This document shows positions 1 through 5,854 of a DNA stretch of 10,313 nucleotides, in pieces (positions within the stretch are counted from its first letter, which is position 1; every line of letters begins with the position of its first letter). The DNA comes from Ruminococcaceae bacterium UBA5450. GTDB lineage: Bacteria; Bacillota; Clostridia; Oscillospirales; Acutalibacteraceae. Under the pieces are notes generated by a model. The model made no database searches. It was given only the letters and a program-made list of their open reading frames with translations, and was not told the DNA's origin. The stretch lies in assembly GCA_002424295.1 (NCBI GenBank), contig DIQY01000120.1, positions 1-10,313 on the forward strand, read 5' to 3'. Both the position numbers and the translations under genes were made by a program.

Positions 1-45
1 GGCGCAGACCGCAAAAAGGTCAGCGTATATGCAGCAGAGCAATAA
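1..45 (+). CDS. rpmA: Ribosomal protein L27, C-terminal end (partial)
   Basis: The window opens inside a gene: reading from base 1 gives GADRKKVSVYAAEQ and then TAA at 43-45. This matches the usual end of bacterial L27 (an F-x-R-x-G-x-D-(R/K)-K-x-V-S-V-Y type tail), a large-subunit protein near the peptidyl-transferase centre. Its position directly upstream of obgE agrees with the widely conserved rplU-rpmA-obgE order. Only 14 residues are visible, so the call rests on the tail motif plus synteny. Confidence 0.85.
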   Translation, partial: GADRKKVSVYAAEQ

Positions 46-66
46 GCTTTATTGAGTAGAATGATG

Positions 67-99
67 AAAATCCCAGGCCGGAATTGCCTGGGATTTTTT
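67..99 (+). terminator. Rho-independent terminator after rpmA
   Basis: A 12-bp perfect stem (67-78 with 86-97, including an A/T-rich foot) encloses a 7-nt loop, and the U-tract is 94-99. It should end the ribosomal-protein transcript. No convincing sigma-A promoter is visible in the 51 bases between it and obgE, so obgE may depend partly on read-through. Confidence 0.85.
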
Positions 100-150
100 C
101 ACTTTTTTGAGGAATTATCATTGTAAAAGGATTTTTCCAGGAGGGTTCTT

Positions 151-1422
151 ATGTTTATAGACAATGCCAAAATTCATTTAAAAGCGGGAGACGGCGGAAA
201 CGGAGCCGTAACTTTTCGCCGGGAAAAATATGTAGCAGCAGGTGGCCCGGACGGAGGAGACGGCGGCAAGGGAGGAAATATTGCTTTCTTGGCAGACGAC
301 AATCTTTCCACACTGGCTGATTTTCGCTATAAGCGCAGATATGTGGCTCAAAACGGAGAAAATGGGCGTGCAAAGCGCTGCTTTGGAAAAAGCGGCGAAG
401 ATCTGGTGATCAGAGTTCCCCGTGGAACTCTGATCAAAGATGCAGAAAGTGGACGTATTTTAGCGGATATTTCAGATGTAGAGCCGCAAATAGTGCTTCG
501 CGGTGGACGCGGCGGATGGGGGAATACCCATTTTGCAACGCCGACAAGACAGGTTCCGCGCTTTGCAAAGCCGGGAACGCCCGGTGAAGAGATGGATGTT
601 CAGCTGGAACTGAAGCTTCTTGCAGATGTGGGATTAGTGGGCTATCCAAATGTCGGGAAAAGTACGCTTGTCAGTGTTGTCAGTGATGCAAAGCCAAATA
701 TTGCAAACTATCACTTTACAACCCTTACTCCGGTTCTGGGGGTTGTTCGCATGGGAGAAAGACGCTCTTTTGTCATGGCGGATATTCCGGGCCTGATCGA
801 AGGTGCATGGAAAGGCGCCGGACTTGGACATGAATTTTTGCGCCATGTAGAGCGCTGCCGTCTGCTTGTTCATGTGGTGGATGTTTCCGGCAGTGAGGGG
901 AGAGATCCAAAGCAGGATTTTGACAAGATCAATCAAGAACTCGAGAAATTTGATCCGGATCTTGCAAAACGGCCGATGATTGTGGCAGGCAATAAATGTG
1001 ATATGGCAAGCAATGAGCAGATCGCGGATTTAAAAGCTTTTGTGGAGCAAAAAGGATATTCATTTTTCCCGATCATGGCGGCAATTCGCTATGGAGTAGA
1101 TCCGCTGCTCAATAAGATCAGCGAAATGCTGTCGAAACTTCCACCCATTCTGCGGTATGAGCCGCAGCCGGCACCGATTGTTTCGCCGGAAGAATTGGGA
1201 CAGGGAGAAGTTCAGATTAAGAAAGAAGACCATGTTTTCTTTGTAGAAGGAAAATGGTTGCTGCAGGTGATCCGTTCCGTCAATTTCGATGATTATGAAT
1301 CTGTTCAGTATTTTCAGCGTGTGCTGATTGAAACCGGTGTGATCGATAAGCTGAGGGAAGCTGGAATCCAAGAAGGAGATACGGTCAGTATCTATGATAT
1401 TCAATTTGATTTTATTGAATGA
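151..1422 (+). CDS. obgE: Obg family GTPase (ObgE/CgtA)
   Basis: Essential GTPase that binds the 50S particle during late assembly and is linked to the stringent response. The 423 residues show all three family domains. A glycine-rich Obg fold spans about 1-158. The G domain has G1 GYPNVGKST at 164-172, the switch-I threonines (TTLTP) shortly after it, G3 DIPGLIEGA at 211-219 and G4 NKCD at 281-284. A C-terminal OCT domain begins at about 350 and contains FQRVLIETGV and EGDTVSIYDIQFDF. The ATG is preceded by AGGAGGG at 139-145 with 5-nt spacing. It lies downstream of rpmA as in many Firmicutes. Oddities: the G5 segment reads IMAAIRYG at 308-315, with Met where SA(A/V) is usual, and the post-G3 segment is GAWKGAG rather than the commoner GASEGAG. 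Length and domains are otherwise standard. Confidence 0.97.
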   Translation: MFIDNAKIHLKAGDGGNGAVTFRREKYVAAGGPDGGDGGKGGNIAFLADDNLSTLADFRYKRRYVAQNGENGRAKRCFGKSGEDLVIRVPRGTLIKDAESGRILADISDVEPQIVLRGGRGGWGNTHFATPTRQVPRFAKPGTPGEEMDVQLELKLLADVGLVGYPNVGKSTLVSVVSDAKPNIANYHFTTLTPVLGVVRMGERRSFVMADIPGLIEGAWKGAGLGHEFLRHVERCRLLVHVVDVSGSEGRDPKQDFDKINQELEKFDPDLAKRPMIVAGNKCDMASNEQIADLKAFVEQKGYSFFPIMAAIRYGVDPLLNKISEMLSKLPPILRYEPQPAPIVSPEELGQGEVQIKKEDHVFFVEGKWLLQVIRSVNFDDYESVQYFQRVLIETGVIDKLREAGIQEGDTVSIYDIQFDFIE

Positions 1423-1450
1423 TTGAGTTGATAGGAAAGGAACGAAAGGA

Positions 1451-1876
1451 ATGGATCGTTTTCTAGCGGAGACCGATTGTGACCCCAAAAGCTATAGTCC
1501 GCTGACATTGGCATTTATCGGAGACGGTGTCTTTGAGCTTTTTGTTAGAGAACGTTTGGTGCTTCAGGGAAATTGCCCCGTAAAAGAATTGCATAAACAT
1601 GCAGTCGTACAGGTGCAGGCAGCAGCGCAGGCAATGGCGGTTCCAAAACTAGAACCAATTTTGTCGGAAGAAGAAATATCAGTATTAAAACGCGGGCGCA
1701 ATGCCCATGTGGGACATGTACCAAAAAATTCATCAGTAGCTGATTATCATGCAGCAACGGCATTGGAGTCCCTTTTTGGATATTTATACTTAAAAGGTGA
1801 CTTAAAACGTCTACAAGAACTTTTTCGGGAAATCTGCAAAATTCAGATGCAGAACATTGAAAAAACAAATTTTTAA
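1451..1876 (+). CDS. mrnC: Mini-ribonuclease III
   Basis: Small RNase III-fold endonuclease without a dsRNA-binding domain; in Bacillus subtilis it matures both ends of 23S rRNA. The 141 residues are the usual family length. Visible signatures are LAFIGDGVFELFVRERL, with D25 as the expected catalytic aspartate; the LHKHAVVQVQAAAQA helix; KRGRNA at 80-85 followed by VPKN; and ALESLFGYLYL, with E106 as the second active-site acid. The start is ATG at 1451; the purine run AGGAAAGGA at 1433-1441 is the likely ribosome-binding site, and a second AAAGGA lies too close to the ATG. It is 28 nt after obgE with no terminator or promoter between, so the two are probably cotranscribed. In Bacillus mrnC sits by cysS; placement after obgE puts it in a ribosome-biogenesis unit. 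Confidence 0.95.
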   Translation: MDRFLAETDCDPKSYSPLTLAFIGDGVFELFVRERLVLQGNCPVKELHKHAVVQVQAAAQAMAVPKLEPILSEEEISVLKRGRNAHVGHVPKNSSVADYHAATALESLFGYLYLKGDLKRLQELFREICKIQMQNIEKTNF

Positions 1877-1881
1877 TAAAC

Positions 1882-1937
1882 AAAAATCAGGGGGTGCTGC
1901 AGAAATTCTGCAAACGTCCCCTGATTCTCTGATTTTT
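1882..1937. terminator. Bidirectional terminator between mrnC and the small minus-strand gene
   Basis: Outer arms AATCAGGGG (1885-1893) and CCCCTGATT (1918-1926) pair perfectly and enclose a second small hairpin, GCAG-AAATT-CTGC (1899-1911). On the minus strand the stem is followed directly by TTTTT, an orthodox terminator for the leftward gene. On the plus strand the right arm is partly duplicated: CTGATTTTT at 1929-1937 can pair with AAAAATCAG at 1882-1890, giving an alternative arm that carries the T-run. It ends two converging genes. Confidence 0.75.
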
Positions 1938-1960
1938 AGGAATATTGGAAGAAGGATGAA

Positions 1961-2170
1961 TTAGTTCTGATAATTGCGGCCAGTGCAGTCCTGAGAATTA
2001 CTGTCGGACTTTTTGTTCTGAGCAGACTGGCTTTTTTTGTCCTGAGAAGACTGATTCTTTTTGTCCTGAGAAGACTGGTTCTTTTTGTTCTGAACAGAAT
2101 TGTTGGTAGAATTTGTGCTGTCAGTGCTGTCAGAGCAGTTCTGACTATTATTATTGCTGTAACGATCCAA
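1961..2170 (-). CDS. Small Gln/Asn/Ser/Lys-rich repeat protein, putative sporulation protein
   Basis: I do not recognise a named family. The predicted peptide of about 69 residues is almost wholly hydrophilic: an N-terminal Asn/Ser/Asp/Thr tract, then four 8-residue repeats of the type Q-(N/D)-K-K-(N/S)-Q-S-(S/A), then a short tail. There is one Cys on each side (NCSD near the start, DCTG near the end), no signal peptide and no membrane segment. A strong AAGGAGGTGA ribosome-binding site lies at 2186-2177. Two starts are possible: GTG at 2176-2174, only 3 nt after GGAGG, and TTG at 2170-2168, 9 nt after it; I chose TTG on spacing. A GTATA-17-CATACTA promoter lies upstream and a terminator downstream, so this is a complete monocistronic unit rather than a chance frame. 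The composition recalls gamma-type small acid-soluble spore proteins or small coat proteins, but this is composition only, not homology. Confidence 0.65.
   Translation of the reverse strand: MDRYSNNNSQNCSDSTDSTNSTNNSVQNKKNQSSQDKKNQSSQDKKSQSAQNKKSDSNSQDCTGRNYQN
1997..2092 (-). repeat. Four tandem 24-bp coding repeats
   Basis: Four in-frame 24-bp units encode QNKKNQSS, QDKKNQSS, QDKKSQSA and QNKKSDSN. The middle units are nearly identical at DNA level (recurring CTTTTTGTCCTGAGAAGACTG on the plus strand, with the initial C varying), and the outer ones are diverged. This fits expansion by slippage or unequal exchange, and the copy number may vary between strains. Confidence 0.85.
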
Positions 2171-2192
2171 AATCACTCACCTCCTTCTTGGG

Positions 2193-2221
2193 TAGTATGT
2201 GAGGATTTAAAAAAAATATAC
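2193..2221 (-). promoter_or_regulatory. Candidate forespore sigma-G/sigma-F promoter
   Basis: On the minus strand GTATA (2221-2217) is separated by 17 nt from CATACTA (2199-2193). In Bacillus the sigma-G consensus is roughly GNATR, 17-18 nt, CATNNTA, and many small acid-soluble spore protein genes have exactly CATACTA. The start point would fall near 2186-2189, giving a very short leader that begins almost at the ribosome-binding site. No sigma-A promoter was seen for this gene. The assignment is by motif only. Confidence 0.5.
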
Positions 2222-2251
2222 AAATATACAAAGAAAGAGAGTTGATTCTGT

Positions 2252-3577
2252 TTGGAATTGCCGCAGGCATTTGTGGAAAGAATGAGAGAACAGCTAAAAG
2301 AAGAGGCACCAGCTTTTTTTGATTCTTATCAGAAACCGCCTTTTCGTGGAATTCGAATCAATCCGCTGAAATGTACACTTGAAAATTTAAAAAAATCGCT
2401 TCCATTTTCGCTTGTTCAAACACCATTTTCTCCTCTCAGCTATTATGTCACGGATGATCAGAAAATCGGCAGTTTTCCAATGCATCACGCCGGTGCATTT
2501 TATTCACAGGAGCCTTCTGCTTCGTCGGCAGTGACCGCTTTATCTCCTCAGCCTGGAGAACGAATTTTGGATTTATGTGCGGCACCAGGTGGAAAGAGTA
2601 CGCAAATCGGCGCACTTTTAAATGGAAAGGGCCTTTTGTGGAGCAATGAGGTTGTGCCGTCTCGCGTATCGATTTTGCTTTCCAATATTGAGCGAATGGG
2701 AATTCGAAACGCAGTTATTAGCAACTGTGAACCGGAACATCTTTGTACATCTTTGCCGGAATTTTTTGATCGAGTGCTGGTGGATGCGCCTTGTTCTGGT
2801 GAAGGAATGTTTCGCAGGGATTCGCGTGCGATTGAGGAATGGAGTCCGGAACATGTAAAATCCTGTGCGGTCCGCCAACTTGCAATCCTTGAAAGCGCGC
2901 AGAAAGCTTTAACGCCTGGTGGAATTTTAGTTTATTCTACCTGTACCTTTTCCCAAGAGGAAAACGAGGGCGTTATTCAGGCATTTTTGAAAAATCATTC
3001 GGAATTTGAGCTGATTGATTCCGGAATTTCCGGCGGACGTCCGGCACTTACAAAGGCAAGAAGAATCTATCCGATGGACGGAGGAGAAGGCCATTTTGCG
3101 GCGAAACTCAAAAAATCGGGAGAAAAAACAGTAGAGCCAGTTTTTTCAGAATCGAAGCCAATTAAGGTTCCGGATTTTGTCCAAAAATTTTGGAAGGATA
3201 CTTTTACGATTCCGATGTTTGGAATACTGGCTTCTATTGGAGATCAGTTTTTATTATTGCCCAAAGTGCCGCTGCCTATTTTAAGGGGACTAAATGTTAG
3301 GAGAGCCGGAATCCTGCTCGGGAGGGAACGAAAGGGCAGACTGGAACCCGAACATGCGCTTTTTATGACACTTGCTCCGGGAAACTTGCAGCATTGTCTG
3401 ATGCTTTCTCATGATTCACCGGAACTAAAGGCATTTTTGCGCGGGGAGCAAATTTTGGCTTCAGACAAGCTTCCTGGATATGCGGCAGTGGCAGTTGACG
3501 GCGTTATTACCGGTTTTGGAAAATGTTCCGGCGGATTTTTGAAGAATCATTATCCCAAAGGACTGCGAATTCATTAA
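2252..3577 (+). CDS. rsmF: RsmF-like NOL1/NOP2/Sun family rRNA (cytosine-C5) methyltransferase
   Basis: SAM-dependent RNA m5C methyltransferase; relatives RsmF and RsmB modify 16S rRNA. The 441 residues contain the class I methyltransferase core. SAM motif I is LDLCAAPGGKST, with A110-K115. Motif IV is DAPCSGEGMFRRD, with P180 and C181. Motif VI is YSTCTFS, with the expected nucleophile C231. A C-terminal part of about 150 residues resembles the extra RNA-binding region of RsmF proteins, which RsmB lacks. The start is TTG at 2252: it keeps the conserved beginning (LPxxFxxRM) and has only a weak AAAGAGAG ribosome-binding site. An internal ATG at 2282 would remove that segment. It is divergent from the small minus-strand gene, and no clear promoter of its own was found. 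The exact target nucleotide cannot be read from sequence; RsmF is the best guess. Confidence 0.9.
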   Translation: MELPQAFVERMREQLKEEAPAFFDSYQKPPFRGIRINPLKCTLENLKKSLPFSLVQTPFSPLSYYVTDDQKIGSFPMHHAGAFYSQEPSASSAVTALSPQPGERILDLCAAPGGKSTQIGALLNGKGLLWSNEVVPSRVSILLSNIERMGIRNAVISNCEPEHLCTSLPEFFDRVLVDAPCSGEGMFRRDSRAIEEWSPEHVKSCAVRQLAILESAQKALTPGGILVYSTCTFSQEENEGVIQAFLKNHSEFELIDSGISGGRPALTKARRIYPMDGGEGHFAAKLKKSGEKTVEPVFSESKPIKVPDFVQKFWKDTFTIPMFGILASIGDQFLLLPKVPLPILRGLNVRRAGILLGRERKGRLEPEHALFMTLAPGNLQHCLMLSHDSPELKAFLRGEQILASDKLPGYAAVAVDGVITGFGKCSGGFLKNHYPKGLRIH

Positions 3578-3622
3578 AATAGAATTTTTCGCTTTAAAGA
3601 ATAAAAAAATGCAGCTTTGGAC

Positions 3623-3651
3623 TTGAAAAGTTGCAGGAACAATGATAAAAT
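3623..3651 (+). promoter_or_regulatory. Sigma-A promoter of ilvE
   Basis: TTGAAA (3623-3628), a 17-nt spacer and TAAAAT (3646-3651) are one mismatch each from consensus. The start point is expected near 3658, leaving a leader of only about 25 nt, so there is no room for a T-box or riboswitch. An imperfect inverted repeat (TGCAGCTTT at 3610-3618, AAAGTTGCA at 3627-3635) overlaps the -35 box and could be an operator. Confidence 0.75.
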
Positions 3652-3683
3652 AAATCAATACTTAATTGAAAGAGGGCATTTTT

Positions 3684-4754
3684 ATGCAGGAAATCAGGGT
3701 AGAATTGACAAAAAATCCGAAGCAAAAACCAGCGCCGGGAGCGCCACTTCCCTTCGGCACGATTTTCTCTGATCATATGTTCCTGATGGACTATGATAAA
3801 GGAAAAGGATGGCATGATGCCAGAATCGTACCGTTTGGTAATCTTGACATGTCTCCGGCGGCAATGTGTCTGCATTACGGACAGTCTGTTTTTGAAGGAA
3901 TGAAGGCTTATCGTGCGGTAGATGGCCGAATCCTTTTGTTCCGTCCGGATAGAAACATGGCACGTATGAACAGTTCAAATGATCGTCTTTGTATTCCTCA
4001 GATCGATGAGAAATTTGCAGAAAAGGCAATTGAGAAACTGGTTTCGGTAGATAAAGATTGGATTCCTACAAGTGAGGGCGCTTCTCTTTATATTCGTCCT
4101 TTTATCATCGGTATGGATCCTCATATCGGTGTTCATCCTGCGAATCATCTGCTCTTTATTGTAATTACCTGCCCGGTTGGAAACTACTATCCGGAAGGTC
4201 TTAACCCGGTTAAGATCTATGTTGAGAAGAATTATGTCCGTGCAGTTCGTGGCGGCATGGGCTATACCAAGACAGCCGGTAACTATGCAGCTTCTTTGAA
4301 AGCACAGGACGAGGCAGAAAAGCAGGATTATACACAGGTCCTTTGGCTCGATGGCGTTGAGCGTAAATACATCGAAGAAGTCGGTACTATGAACGTCTTC
4401 TTTAAGATTAACGGAGAAGTAGTTACTCCGGAACTACAGGGTTCTATCCTGCCTGGAGTTACTCGTATGAGTGTCATTGAGATCCTGAAAAAATGGGGCG
4501 TACCGGTGGTTGAACGCCGCCTTTCTATTCAGGAATTGGCTGATGCTGCAAAAGACGGCAAGCTGGAAGAAGCTTTTGGCAGCGGCACTGCAGCAGTTAT
4601 TTCTCCAATTGGCCATCTTAAATGGGGCGATGACATCATGATTATCAACGATGGTAAAATTGGTGAACTGAGCCAGAAACTTTATGATACCCTGACCGGT
4701 ATCCAGTGGGGCAAAATCCCGGATCCGTTCGGCTGGACAGTTGAAGTTAAATAA
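3684..4754 (+). CDS. ilvE: Branched-chain amino acid aminotransferase
   Basis: PLP enzyme that transfers the amino group between glutamate and the keto acids of leucine, isoleucine and valine. The 356 residues match the larger, mitochondrial/Bacillus-type branch of fold-type IV aminotransferases. Landmarks are LHYGQSVFEGMKAYR early in the protein, GGMGYTKTAGNYAASLKAQ with K196 as the PLP-binding lysine, LDGVERKYIEEVGTMNVFF, the SILPGVTRMSVIEI loop and EAFGSGTAAVISPIG near the end. The ATG at 3684 has AGAGGG at 3671-3676 with 7-nt spacing. A TTG at 3666 would add six residues but lacks a ribosome-binding site. The gene has its own sigma-A promoter and a terminator right after it, so it is probably mainly monocistronic. 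Direction (biosynthesis or branched-chain catabolism) cannot be told from sequence. Confidence 0.96.
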   Translation: MQEIRVELTKNPKQKPAPGAPLPFGTIFSDHMFLMDYDKGKGWHDARIVPFGNLDMSPAAMCLHYGQSVFEGMKAYRAVDGRILLFRPDRNMARMNSSNDRLCIPQIDEKFAEKAIEKLVSVDKDWIPTSEGASLYIRPFIIGMDPHIGVHPANHLLFIVITCPVGNYYPEGLNPVKIYVEKNYVRAVRGGMGYTKTAGNYAASLKAQDEAEKQDYTQVLWLDGVERKYIEEVGTMNVFFKINGEVVTPELQGSILPGVTRMSVIEILKKWGVPVVERRLSIQELADAAKDGKLEEAFGSGTAAVISPIGHLKWGDDIMIINDGKIGELSQKLYDTLTGIQWGKIPDPFGWTVEVK

Positions 4755-4776
4755 AATCATTAAACAAGCATGAATG

Positions 4777-4818
4777 AAAAACCATCTTCGGGAGGGTAAT
4801 TCCGGGGATGGTTTTTTT
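4777..4818 (+). terminator. Terminator after ilvE, abutting the next ribosome-binding site
   Basis: AAAAACCATC (4777-4786) pairs with GATGGTTTTT (4807-4816), and the helix can extend inward through TTCGGG/TCCGGG with some G-U pairs. The U-tract is 4812-4818. Only GTGG-type bases separate it from the GGAGG at 4821-4825 that serves the downstream gene, which is unusually tight. Confidence 0.85.
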
Positions 4819-4830
4819 GTGGAGGAAATC

Positions 4831-5757
4831 ATGCGAAAATTGGAATTTTTTGTTCCGGAAAATTATAATGGGGTTACAGTAAAAGGTTTCTTAAGAAGCT
4901 ATTGCCAAATATCGGCTCGTATGCTTGCAAAATTAAAGAGAGTTCCAAAAGGAATTACAGCCGATGGAAAATTAATAATTGCAACCGATCATTTAAAAAC
5001 AGGGCAAAAGGTGATCTTGCAGCTTCCTGAAGATGAGCCGTACCTGTTGCTTCCAAAAGATGTTCCTGCTCCAAAAGTCTTATGGGAGGATCCTGATTTT
5101 CTTGCAGTTGATAAACGGGCGGGGCAGATCCTTTATCGGCGTCCTGGCCACGAGGAACGCAATACGCTGATGGCTTCTGTCTGCACATATCTGGGAAAAA
5201 ATGGAGAGCCTGCTGCCTTTCGGCCACTGTATCGATTGGATAAAGATACGACCGGAATTATTCTTCTTGCAAAAAATTCATATGCGGCGTCTGCCGCGAT
5301 CGGAAAAATTCATAAGGTTTATTATGCGGTTTGTGAAGGAATTTTATCCGGTTGTGGAACGGTGAATGCACCGATTGGACTGGTACCGGGACATTCTTTG
5401 CAGAGGATGGTTCGAGAAGACGGCGCTCCGGCAATTACGCATTGGAAAGTGATAGGATCGGGCAAAAATCAGACGCTGCTTGCCTGTTCTATTGAGACCG
5501 GCAGAACACATCAGATACGGGTGCATATGGCTTATTTAGGGCATCCGCTCTGTGGAGACGATTTTTATGGAGGCAGAAAAGACTTGATTTTTCGTCAGGC
5601 CCTTCACTGTGGATATTTAAAATTTATTCATCCGATTACAAAATCTGTTATCAAAATTTCGGCACCATTTCCAAAAGATTTCTGCACACTTTTGAGCGTT
5701 TGCAATATAAATTGCACAAAAGCTGTCTGTGAAATGGACCCGGAAACTCTTTTTTGA
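4831..5757 (+). CDS. RluA family pseudouridine synthase
   Basis: Converts uridine to pseudouridine in rRNA or tRNA. The protein has 308 residues. An S4-like N-terminal RNA-binding part covers about 1-70 (SARMLAKLKRVPKGI, then VILQLPEDE). The catalytic domain has LYRLDKDTTGIILLAKN, where D137 is the expected catalytic aspartate (the commoner form is HRLD). Further family motifs are VYYAVCEG, IETGRTHQIRVHMAYLGHPLCGD and ALHCGYLKFIHP. The ATG at 4831 follows GGAGG with 5-nt spacing; an upstream in-frame ATG at 4774 reads through the terminator and has no ribosome-binding site. The tail after APFPKDF is unusual: four Cys at 285, 291, 295 and 300. RluA, RluC, RluD or a Firmicutes-specific paralogue cannot be separated here, so no symbol is given. 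No promoter is visible between terminator and start. Confidence 0.93.
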   Translation: MRKLEFFVPENYNGVTVKGFLRSYCQISARMLAKLKRVPKGITADGKLIIATDHLKTGQKVILQLPEDEPYLLLPKDVPAPKVLWEDPDFLAVDKRAGQILYRRPGHEERNTLMASVCTYLGKNGEPAAFRPLYRLDKDTTGIILLAKNSYAASAAIGKIHKVYYAVCEGILSGCGTVNAPIGLVPGHSLQRMVREDGAPAITHWKVIGSGKNQTLLACSIETGRTHQIRVHMAYLGHPLCGDDFYGGRKDLIFRQALHCGYLKFIHPITKSVIKISAPFPKDFCTLLSVCNINCTKAVCEMDPETLF

Positions 5758-5775
5758 CAAATATACAAAAAAAGC

Positions 5776-5804
5776 TTGAATTATGAATATTTATGCGATA
5801 TAAT
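5776..5804 (+). promoter_or_regulatory. Sigma-A promoter of the amino-acid ABC operon
   Basis: TTGAAT (5776-5781), a 17-nt spacer and a perfect TATAAT (5799-5804). The start point is expected near 5811, with a leader of about 44 nt ending in the GGAGG at 5842-5846. A TTGACA at 5754-5759 overlaps the preceding stop codon but has no good -10 at the right distance. Confidence 0.8.
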
Positions 5805-5854
5805 CAAAACCGTTCAATTGATAATTCTTGAAGGGTTTTATGGAGGAAAAGATT

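Noticed and set aside
634..936. Long minus-strand frames opposite obgE and other plus-strand genes
   Set aside because: They lie opposite clearly conserved proteins, lack ribosome-binding sites and have no recognisable motifs; they are shadows.
3666..3683. TTG start giving six extra residues on IlvE
   Set aside because: It has no ribosome-binding site; AGAGGG is ideally spaced for the ATG at 3684.
3578..3683. T-box or riboswitch leader before ilvE
   Set aside because: The leader after the predicted start point is only about 25 nt, and no T-box sequence is present.
4774..4830. ATG at 4774 as the start of the RluA-like protein
   Set aside because: The extension is encoded by the terminator hairpin and has no ribosome-binding site; GGAGG serves the ATG at 4831.
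5754..5759. TTGACA as -35 of the ABC operon
   Set aside because: The -10 at 17-18 nt would be TGAATT or GAATTA; TTGAAT-17-TATAAT just downstream is much better.
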